The translations under genes and the position numbers were made by a program. Below are positions 1 to 5,034 of a DNA stretch of 6,288 nucleotides, piece by piece. Source of the stretch: an uncultured Thermoleophilia bacterium (GTDB taxonomy: Bacteria; Actinomycetota; Thermoleophilia; UBA2241); the NCBI GenBank assembly GCA_903912585.1, contig CAIWHY010000188.1, positions 1 to 6,288 on the forward strand. The letters are read 5' to 3'. Numbering within the stretch: position 1 is the first letter of the stretch; the number at the start of each line of letters is the position of its first letter. The notes beneath the pieces are model-generated. The model saw only the letters and a list, made by a program, of their open reading frames with translations. It searched no databases and was not told the origin of the DNA.

Positions 1-17
1 GACGTCGCCGCGAGCAT
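1..17 (-). CDS. possible start of a further operon gene (partial)
   Basis: An ATG at 17-15 overlaps the TGA stop (19-17) of the VanZ-like gene in a TGATG arrangement, and the five codons that follow before the window edge stay open. The same kind of stop/start overlap occurs at the other two junctions of this minus-strand operon, so a fourth translationally coupled gene is plausible. Only six residues are visible, so no function can be proposed and the ATG could be chance. Confidence 0.25.
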
Positions 18-415
18 CATCCGCGACGCTCTCGTGGTCGCCGCGCCCTCAGCCGGCCGGTCAGACTGACCAGAGCCAAGCCGAGCGCCGCCCCCGCGGC
101 GTTCACGACGACGTCGCTGAGCTGCCCATCACGGTAGGGCAGCGGCACCTGCACCAGTTCGATCAAAGCCCCCAGCCCGATTGCGTAGACGCCCGCCCAC
201 AAGAGCGCGCGCGGCGAGACGGGCCACCCGCCGAGGGCCACGGCGGTGACGAACGCGAGTAGCGCGTACTCGCCGAAGTGCGCCGCCGACGCCGCCAGGT
301 CGTCGTGGCCGGCGGCGATGGCGTGCACGGCGCCGTGCGTGGGCAGCGCGCCGAAGACGATCACGACGAGCGTCCAGGCGATCGCCGCGACGCGCCAGGC
401 TCGCGGCCCGTGCAT
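17..415 (-). CDS. VanZ-like family membrane protein
   Basis: A small integral membrane protein of the VanZ-like family, about 132 residues. The founding member contributes to teicoplanin resistance, but the biochemical function of most members is unknown. About four hydrophobic segments are visible (roughly residues 8-25, 46-63, 70-88 and 100-118, counted from the GTG at 418). The family's conserved polar positions are present: His47, Glu50 and Tyr51 in HFGEYALL; Glu87 and Gln90 in ELVQ; then Arg96, Asp102, Asn106 and Gly109. The tail is Arg-rich and probably cytoplasmic. The start is either GTG at 418 or ATG at 415, and the two are adjacent codons. I chose ATG, which overlaps the kinase stop as TGATG. 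No Shine-Dalgarno is evident, so translation probably couples to the upstream gene. Its place in a thiamine operon does not prove a thiamine role. The family call is secure, the function is not. Confidence 0.88.
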   Translation of the reverse strand: MHGPRAWRVAAIAWTLVVIVFGALPTHGAVHAIAAGHDDLAASAAHFGEYALLAFVTAVALGGWPVSPRALLWAGVYAIGLGALIELVQVPLPYRDGQLSDVVVNAAGAALGLALVSLTGRLRARRPRERRG

Positions 416-1197
416 CACCCGTTGCCGGCTGCGTCGCCGGGCGCCCGGGGTCCCGGCGCTCCCGTGACCGGCCCCGTTCTCGACTGAGGGGCCGGGGCAC
501 CGCCGAAGCTCTCCCGGCCAGACTCGACCAGCACAGCGACCGCCCCCTCGTGCACGTCGATCTCGGCGCCAGGCGCGTCGACGAAGTTCCCCAGACCGAG
601 ACAGCCCGCGGCGGGGAGGACGCCGCGCGCGAGGGAGTAGTCGAAGCCCGCCAGCGTGACGACGGCGTCCGCGCCGAGCGGGACAAGAGACACGCGCGTG
701 CGAGGCTCGGCCTCGAGCACCACCTTTGCTCGCGCGACCAGGACGCGCACGCTGAGATCAGGTGAGGCGAGCCGCGCGGGCACTCCGCGCTCCGCCAGGC
801 GCCGCAGTATGGCCAGGTGGCCAAGGGTGTGATCGAGCGCGCCGAGCGCGCCGGCGAGCACCAGCTCTCCGGCGCCGCGGCGCAGCGCCTCGGCCACCGC
901 CAGCTCGCCGTCGGTCTGGTCCTTGCGCGTTGGGTGGCGCACGGTGGCGACGCCGAGCCCGGCGAGGCGCTCGGCGTCGGCGGGCGGCAGCGAGTCGAAG
1001 TCGCCCACGACGACGTCGGGCGCACCGCCGTGGCCGAGCAGGAAGCGGGCGCCGCCGTCGGCGGCGACCACGAGCCCGGCGGCGGCTGCCCACGAGCGGT
1101 AGTAGGCCGCGTCTTCGTAGGTGCCGTCGAGGAACACGACGGCGAGCGTCGTCCTCGACGGATGCCGCGGCTCGGCGCCTGCGGCCGCGGCGTTCAC
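415..1197 (-). CDS. thiN: thiamine pyrophosphokinase (thiamine diphosphokinase)
   Basis: Transfers pyrophosphate from ATP to thiamine, giving thiamine diphosphate in one cytoplasmic step; this is the salvage enzyme paired with a thiamine importer. It has 260 residues, slightly longer than usual because of a Pro/Gly/Ala-rich C-terminal tail of about 35 residues (226-260). The catalytic N-terminal domain shows ADGG (46-49), GDFDS (65-69) and KDQTD (92-96), the acidic metal- and nucleotide-binding motifs, then LDH (121-123). The smaller C-terminal thiamine-binding domain follows, with GNF at 203-205. The usual Gly-Gly-Arg before x-Asp-His reads Leu-Gly-Ala here, so the conserved arginine appears to be missing. 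The start is GTG at 1197-1195, overlapping the thiT TGA (1196-1194) as GTGA. A longer in-frame opening reaches 1338 but runs antisense-free through thiT and is not needed. Expression should follow the upstream TPP riboswitch. Confidence 0.93.
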   Translation of the reverse strand: MNAAAAGAEPRHPSRTTLAVVFLDGTYEDAAYYRSWAAAAGLVVAADGGARFLLGHGGAPDVVVGDFDSLPPADAERLAGLGVATVRHPTRKDQTDGELAVAEALRRGAGELVLAGALGALDHTLGHLAILRRLAERGVPARLASPDLSVRVLVARAKVVLEAEPRTRVSLVPLGADAVVTLAGFDYSLARGVLPAAGCLGLGNFVDAPGAEIDVHEGAVAVLVESGRESFGGAPAPQSRTGPVTGAPGPRAPGDAAGNG

Positions 1198-1805
1198 GGC
1201 TGCGCCGTGCGGCCGCGCCCCGGGAAGGCCGCGTCGTAGGCCTTGAGCAGCGGCCACAGCAGCAGCGTCGTCACGATCCCCTCCGGCACCAGAAACAGCA
1301 GGTTGTAGGTGGCCGCGTACATCCACCAGTTCTCCCACTGGGGCGCATACGACGCGAAGTAGATCGCCCCCGAGGCGAAGTGGAAGCAGAAGCGGGCCGC
1401 GAACGCCGCGCAGACGGCCAGTGCAAGGGTGCGCCAGCCACGCACGTCGACGAACCCCGCTGCCCCGAGCGCCATGAACGCCAGCGGGTAGTCGAGCGCC
1501 GCCTGGAGCGGCTGGTAGACGAAGGCGCCGGGCAGCACGAGCTGCAGGAGGCCGTAGAGCAGGCCGGCGGTCGCGCCGGGCACGACTCCGCGGCGGACCG
1601 CAACGAAGATGATGGGGAGCGCCTCGAGGCTCACGGAGCCGCCCTGGGGCATCATGAACAGGCGCAGTTGCCCGAGCACCGCCGCGAGGGCGACGGCCAC
1701 GCCGATCTCGGCGAGCGCCTGCACGCCCCAGTGCGTGGGGTCGAGATTCAGGCGCTCGCGCACGTCGATCGCCTGGCCGCTGGAGGAAAGTGACTGACTG
1801 CTCAT
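1194..1805 (-). CDS. thiT: ECF thiamine transporter S-component ThiT
   Basis: The membrane substrate-binding subunit (YuaJ/ThiT family) of an energy-coupling factor importer for thiamine. It needs the shared EcfA/EcfA'/EcfT module, which is not in this window and is normally encoded elsewhere. It has 203 residues with about six hydrophobic stretches between 28 and 188. Family signatures are MPQGGSVSL (52-60) followed by LPI, DYPLAF (105-110), FHFASG (141-146), and the C-terminal ASYAP...WWMYAATYN...VPE block (151-175). Tyr163, Asn168 and His142 fall where the thiamine-pocket Tyr, Asn and His of characterised ThiT lie. ATG at 1805-1803 is preceded by an AGGGAG Shine-Dalgarno (about 1817-1822), which is part of the TPP riboswitch 3' end. 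That leader is strong independent support for thiamine as substrate. It overlaps the kinase gene by 4 nt. Confidence 0.94.
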   Translation of the reverse strand: MSSQSLSSSGQAIDVRERLNLDPTHWGVQALAEIGVAVALAAVLGQLRLFMMPQGGSVSLEALPIIFVAVRRGVVPGATAGLLYGLLQLVLPGAFVYQPLQAALDYPLAFMALGAAGFVDVRGWRTLALAVCAAFAARFCFHFASGAIYFASYAPQWENWWMYAATYNLLFLVPEGIVTTLLLWPLLKAYDAAFPGRGRTAQP

Positions 1806-1813
1806 GCTGCGAT

Positions 1814-1937
1814 CTCTCCCTTCGCTGGCATTACCCAGCAGCGCCGTGAGGCGCCGCCACCCCGAGGGTGGTCAGGTTCTAGGCGTCGGCGCTAGGAAGC
1901 GCCTTCTCAGCTCCTCGTCCAGGAGCTCCGCGGGACC
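1814..1937 (-). promoter_or_regulatory. TPP riboswitch (thi-box) upstream of thiT, with inserted hairpins
   Basis: Read on the minus strand, the leader holds the conserved TPP-aptamer blocks in order: a P3-type hairpin CUCCU-GGACG-AGGAG (1925-1911), GCUGAGA (1911-1905), a hairpin GGCGCU-UCCU-AGCGCC (1903-1888), GAACCUGA (1879-1872), and GGGUAAUGCCAGCGAAGGGA (1836-1817). The P5-type CUGG/CCAG stem is intact. The AGGGA end overlaps the thiT Shine-Dalgarno, so TPP binding probably blocks translation initiation directly; no intrinsic terminator is visible. Between CUGA and CUGG, where a single nucleotide is usual, there are 33 nt (1839-1871) that fold into two perfect adjacent hairpins. The P2 helix is hard to draw cleanly. 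The outer ends of the element are approximate. Confidence 0.92.
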
Positions 1938-1942
1938 CGACA

Positions 1943-1948
1943 AGTGTA
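1943..1948 (-). promoter_or_regulatory. candidate -10 element of the thiT operon
   Basis: The minus strand reads TACACT here, a good -10 hexamer. Transcription would begin about 7 nt further on, near 1936, right at the 5' edge of the TPP aptamer, which is the expected geometry. No convincing -35 hexamer lies 16-18 nt upstream (a TTGAAA on the minus strand is about 30 nt away), so the call rests mainly on position. Confidence 0.4.
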
Positions 1949-2011
1949 CCTCACCGCTGCTTGTGCGCGCCGTCACCATTTCAAGACGCCGGCCCGCAGT
2001 TCACGCCCGCC

Positions 2012-2336
2012 TGTGGAGAGTGTGGATAAGAACCTTTTGCCGCGCTGGCAGGCTCACAAACGAAGTGGATAAGACGTTGACGACCACGACTTCGCTTGAC
2101 ACGTCGCTCACCGTTCCTTCATCACCTGAAGTAGCCGTTTAGCGGGGGTTTCGTGATGCAGGCCACGATGGCGACGGCGGCGGTGAGCCGGTTTGAGCCT
2201 AGCGGCCCACCAGCCTGGCCACACGCCATCGTCCACTCCCGGCTGAAACCCCACTCTCCACAACTCCCGCAAATTGGGCATGTTCGGGCGGCGGCGAGAG
2301 GGCCTTCTCCACACATCTTGAACACCCTGTGGATAA
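2012..2336. other. oriC: oriC, upstream DnaA-box cluster
   Basis: Two perfect copies of the DnaA box TTATCCACA lie on the minus strand (2021-2029 and 2328-2336). Near matches are AGTGGATAA at 2064-2072 (one mismatch), TTCTCCACA at 2305-2313 (one mismatch), CTCTCCACA at 2254-2262 (two) and TGTGGAGAG at 2012-2020 (two). The last abuts the perfect box at 2021 with no gap, giving a head-to-tail pair. The cluster occupies the divergent intergenic region and ends about 90 bp before the promoter of the dnaA operon, so it may serve both origin assembly and DnaA autoregulation. The stretch 2073-2253 holds no box and nothing else I recognise. Boxes are seen directly; origin function is inferred from them and from dnaA/dnaN. 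Confidence 0.85.
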
Positions 2337-2407
2337 CATCCGTGTTTGTGCTGCAAAAACGCGTTTCTTCAAGCCCCATTCCGAGGTTCTGCGAGGGAGA
2401 GCGGCTC

Positions 2408-2416
2408 TGCTATACT
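2408..2416 (+). promoter_or_regulatory. extended -10 promoter of the ATPase-wHTH/dnaA operon, probably leaderless
   Basis: TGC-TATACT is an extended -10 element (TGn plus a hexamer close to TATAAT). The -35 region around 2387-2392 (TTCTGC) is weak, which an extended -10 can offset. The predicted transcription start, about 7 nt downstream (near 2423), falls only a few bases before the ATG at 2427. No Shine-Dalgarno lies at a workable distance, the nearest purine run being at 2393-2400. The mRNA would therefore be leaderless or nearly so, which is common in actinobacteria. Confidence 0.6.
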
Positions 2417-2426
2417 CGGCGCCCCC

Positions 2427-3284
2427 ATGGAGTCATTCCTCGACAGGCTGCTCGCAGACAAGGGGGCCGCCACGCGGCAGCCCGCACGGCGGGCTGCGAA
2501 CGCAGCGGCCGCACCCTCTGCGGCCGCTCCTTCCGTCCTGGTCGCGACGCCGGTCCAGGTGCTCCCGGACGTGCCGACCGGCCCCGAAGCTCCACGCATC
2601 GCCATCTACGACACCCTCACGAGCCCCCCGCGCGTGGTCGTCGTCGAAGAGGAAGACCTCCCGGCGCTCATCGCGTCCCTGGCGGAGAAGACGTATCACT
2701 ACTGCCGCGAGCAAGGCGGTCAGATCCCCTACACGGTCCTCCAGGAGCTCATCGAGAATCTGCTGCACGCCTGCTTCCTCGACGTCGTCATCACCATCCT
2801 CGACAACGGGCAGACGATCCGCATCTCCGATCACGGACCCGGCGTCGACGACAAGGACCGCGCCTTCCAGCCCGGCTTCACGACCGCGACGGCGCTCCAG
2901 CGCCAGATCATTCGCGGGGTCGGGTCGGGGCTGCCCATAGCGCGCGAGTCGCTGCAGTTCCTGCGCGGCGTGCTCACCGTCGAGGACAACCTCGGCGGCG
3001 GCGCCGTGTTCACGATCAAGATGCCGAGTCACGCGCCCGAGCAGCCGGCCGTCCCCGCCGCTCCAGCCGTCAAGCTCACCACCCGGCAGACCAAGGTCCT
3101 GGTGCTGCTCATGGAGCTCGGATCGGCCGGCCCGACGGCCATCTCGCGAGAGCTCGATATCGCGCCGGCCACGGCCTTCCGGGAGCTCGTTGTCCTGGAG
3201 GAGAAGGGGTTGATACACTCGCTGGGCGACGGCACGCGAGCCTTGCGTGAGGAGGGCCTCCGCCTCCTCGAGAGCATCCTCTGA
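2427..3284 (+). CDS. GHKL-type ATPase domain protein fused to a winged helix-turn-helix
   Basis: A 285-residue predicted cytoplasmic protein of unknown function. The N-terminus (1-55) is an Ala/Pro-rich low-complexity linker. Residues about 60-200 form a HATPase_c (GHKL) fold: N-box ELIENLLHA (107-115) with Glu107 and Asn111 as likely catalytic and Mg-binding residues, G1 box DHGPG (135-139), G2 box GVGSGL (164-169), and a closing strand GGGAVFTIKM (190-199). After a Pro/Ala linker (201-215), residues 216-285 look like a winged helix-turn-helix of MarR/IclR type, with recognition-helix region AISRELDIAPATAFRELVVL (238-257). No dimerisation/phospho-acceptor helix, receiver or membrane segment is present, so it is not an ordinary sensor kinase. 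ATG at 2427 fits the promoter just upstream; an in-frame extension to 2346 would start before the promoter. It lies directly before dnaA and is probably co-transcribed, which suggests a role in controlling dnaA or the origin. The domain calls are firm, the role is inferred. Confidence 0.85.
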   Translation: MESFLDRLLADKGAATRQPARRAANAAAAPSAAAPSVLVATPVQVLPDVPTGPEAPRIAIYDTLTSPPRVVVVEEEDLPALIASLAEKTYHYCREQGGQIPYTVLQELIENLLHACFLDVVITILDNGQTIRISDHGPGVDDKDRAFQPGFTTATALQRQIIRGVGSGLPIARESLQFLRGVLTVEDNLGGGAVFTIKMPSHAPEQPAVPAAPAVKLTTRQTKVLVLLMELGSAGPTAISRELDIAPATAFRELVVLEEKGLIHSLGDGTRALREEGLRLLESIL

Positions 3285-4764
3285 CCGACGAACACCAGCA
3301 TCCCCGGCGGGCGGCCGCATCCCCGGGGAGCACGACGACGAGGCGACCACGGACGACCAACTGCAACTGATCTGGGACGAGGCCAAGAAGCACCTGCGCG
3401 GTCGCCTCAGCGAGTCCGCGTTCCAGTTCTGGTTCGACCGCACGCTGCCGATCGGCCTCGAGGACGGCGCCTTCATCATCGGCGTGCCCAACGACTTCAC
3501 CCGCGACTGGATCGAGAAGCGGCTGGCGAGCCAGGTCGCAGAGGCGCTCGGTGAGGTCCTCGGCGACTCTGTGAATGTGCGCATCGTCGTCGACGAGCGC
3601 GCCGCCGCCCTGCCGCAGTCGGCACCGGTCGAGGCGCCGGCGAGCGACGCCGCTCCCACCGAGCCGGTCGCCGCGCCGGCGAAGCCTCGCCGCCCGAGGA
3701 GCGCCTCGCGCACGGGGCGCGCCGTCCGCGACCTCAACCCTCGCTACGTCTTCGACCGCTTCGTCACCGGTCCGCACAACGAGTACGCCGCCGCGGTCGC
3801 GCACAGCGTCGCGGAGTCGCCGGCCACCGCCTACAATCCGGTGTTCATGTACGCCGACACCGGGCTCGGCAAGACCCACCTCATCCAGGCGATCGCCCAC
3901 GAGACGCTCAAGCAGCATCCCGACTTGCAGATCAAATACGTGACCGTCGAACGCTTCACCGACGACTTCATCAACGCGGTCACCGACAAGAACCGCATCG
4001 AGGGCTTCAAGCAGACGTACCGTCAGAACGACGTGCTGCTCATCGACGACGTCCAGTTCCTGGCCGAGAAGCAGCAGACGCAGGTCGAGTTCTTCCACAC
4101 GTTCAACGCCCTCTACGAGGCCGGCAAGCAGATCGTGATCACCAGCGACCGGCCGCCGCGCGAGTTGGAGGCGCTCGAAGAGCGCCTGCGCTCGCGCTTC
4201 GGCCAGGGCGTCGTCGTCGACATCAGCCGGCCGGACCTCGAGACGCGCATCGCCATCCTGCGCAAGCAGGTCAAGTGGGAGGGCTTCCAGATCGCCGACC
4301 CGGACGTGCTGGAGTGGATCGCGGCGCGCGTGACGACCAACATCCGCGAGCTCTACGGAGCGCTCACGCGCGCGGTCAGCTACGCCTCCATCAGCGGCAG
4401 CGAGGTCACGCTGGACGTCACCAAAGAGGCGCTCAAGGACATCCTCCCCAAGGCCTACCGGCACCCGGTGACCGTGGAGACGGTCCAGGCGGAGGTCGCA
4501 CGGCAGTTCGGCCTGCACGTCAACGACCTGCGCGGCAACCGCCGCACGCAGGATGTGGCCTACGCGCGCCAGGTCGCCATGTACCTGGCGCGCAACCTCA
4601 CGGAGGCGTCGCTGCCGCAGATCGGAGCGCGTTTCGGCGGGCGCCACCACACGACGGTGATCTACGCGGTCGACAAGATAGACCGGCAACTCAAGGACGG
4701 CCACGACCCCCAGTTGCAGGACCTCGTCGAGCTCATCAGCGCACGGCTCAAGACCGCGCGCTGA
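3247..4764 (+). CDS. dnaA: chromosomal replication initiator protein DnaA (N-terminus uncertain)
   Basis: AAA+ protein that binds DnaA boxes and opens the origin. As drawn it has 505 residues: domain I about 36-117 (LIWDEAKKHL onward), an Ala/Pro-rich domain II linker 118-158, AAA+ domain III 162-400, and DNA-binding domain IV 405-505. Seen are Walker A ADTGLGKT (203-210), Walker B VLLIDD (263-268), sensor I VITSDR (297-302), arginine-finger box RLRSRF (313-318), sensor II NIREL (365-369) and signature GGRHHTTV (464-471). Oddities: the first P-loop glycine is Ala203, and the usual Asp of GGRDHTTV is His467. The only ATG/GTG/TTG in frame before domain I is GTG 3247, which overlaps the ATPase gene by 38 nt. 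The codons from 3271 to 3300 in that frame mostly end in A and look non-coding, so the true start probably lies later or involves a frame change (see findings). Two clusters of DnaA boxes flank the operon. Confidence 0.95.
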   Translation: MRRASASSRASSDRRTPASPAGGRIPGEHDDEATTDDQLQLIWDEAKKHLRGRLSESAFQFWFDRTLPIGLEDGAFIIGVPNDFTRDWIEKRLASQVAEALGEVLGDSVNVRIVVDERAAALPQSAPVEAPASDAAPTEPVAAPAKPRRPRSASRTGRAVRDLNPRYVFDRFVTGPHNEYAAAVAHSVAESPATAYNPVFMYADTGLGKTHLIQAIAHETLKQHPDLQIKYVTVERFTDDFINAVTDKNRIEGFKQTYRQNDVLLIDDVQFLAEKQQTQVEFFHTFNALYEAGKQIVITSDRPPRELEALEERLRSRFGQGVVVDISRPDLETRIAILRKQVKWEGFQIADPDVLEWIAARVTTNIRELYGALTRAVSYASISGSEVTLDVTKEALKDILPKAYRHPVTVETVQAEVARQFGLHVNDLRGNRRTQDVAYARQVAMYLARNLTEASLPQIGARFGGRHHTTVIYAVDKIDRQLKDGHDPQLQDLVELISARLKTAR

Positions 4765-4777
4765 GCCTCAGGCCGTG

Positions 4778-4976
4778 TTCTCCACAGGCCCTGTTGACAA
4801 CCGCCGCCGGACCGGTGGACGTTCTCCCTCCCAAGGCGCAAATCGGCTATGCTTCCCTCAACCAGACGGGCCGTCGCGGGAGGAGCGTCGGCTTCTGCAC
4901 ACATCGTCCACAGTTCCGTGCAGAGGCAGATACCACTCACGTGCAGGGGGGATGGCAGCTCTCCACATCGTCAACA
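4778..4976 (+). other. oriC: oriC, DnaA-box cluster in the dnaA-dnaN spacer
   Basis: Between dnaA and dnaN lie boxes all in the same orientation, pointing toward dnaN: TTCTCCACA (4778-4786, one mismatch to TTATCCACA), TTCTGCACA (4893-4901, two), TCGTCCACA (4904-4912, two, or one from the actinobacterial form TTGTCCACA) and CTCTCCACA (4959-4967, two). The last is followed without a gap by TCGTCAACA (4968-4976). TTCTCCACA and CTCTCCACA also occur in the upstream cluster. With that cluster this gives a bipartite origin around dnaA, as described for Bacillus and Helicobacter. No box here is perfect, so these may be lower-affinity sites. Confidence 0.75.
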
Positions 4977-4996
4977 GGCGCTATGACGACGATGAG

Positions 4997-5025
4997 GTAA
5001 GACTGTCTTCTCTTTATTGTCATAA
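4997..5025. other. AT-rich stretch, candidate DNA unwinding element
   Basis: This 29-bp stretch is about 69% A+T by my count, in an otherwise strongly GC-rich window. It sits 20 bp beyond the last DnaA box of the spacer cluster, separated by a short GC segment (GGCG) and a purine-rich run. The order boxes, GC spacer, AT-rich DNA matches the unwinding side of bipartite origins. Clear DnaA-trio repeats could not be made out. It also overlaps the region just upstream of the dnaN ribosome binding site, so part of it may be promoter sequence, although I see no convincing -35/-10 pair. Confidence 0.4.
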
Positions 5026-5029
5026 GGAG
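5024..5029 (+). promoter_or_regulatory. dnaN ribosome binding site
   Basis: AAGGAG lies 5 nt before the dnaN ATG and is the strongest Shine-Dalgarno in the window. It fixes the dnaN start and contrasts with the ATPase gene, dnaA and the S4 gene, none of which has a comparable site at a normal start codon. Confidence 0.85.
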
Positions 5030-5034
5030 TCGGG

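Noticed and set aside
129..1793. Long Arg-rich open frames on both strands across the thiamine operon
   Set aside because: Low-complexity shadows of ThiT, the kinase and the VanZ-like protein.
2096..2101. Consensus TTGACA as a -35 element
   Set aside because: No acceptable -10 occurs 16-18 nt downstream.
2229..2237. TCGTCCACT as a further DnaA box
   Set aside because: Three mismatches to TTATCCACA, including the last base of the conserved CCACA core.
2122..2379. Minus-strand open frame with a CPICGSC cysteine cluster
   Set aside because: It runs through the DnaA boxes and the dnaA-operon upstream region, has no ribosome site, and its cysteines come from complementing ordinary box and spacer sequence.
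2433..4704. Long minus-strand open frames opposite the ATPase gene and dnaA (2433-3737, 3109-4704)
   Set aside because: These are mirror frames produced by high GC content; they are Arg/Asp/Val-rich without domain motifs, and the plus strand encodes clear proteins.
4794..4853. TTGACA at 4794 and TATGCT at 4848 as a dnaN promoter
   Set aside because: They are 48 nt apart and neither has a partner at proper spacing, so no dnaN promoter can be supported.
4981..5020. DnaA-trio repeats
   Set aside because: Only one CTA triplet occurs in the expected place; the following triplets do not fit the motif.
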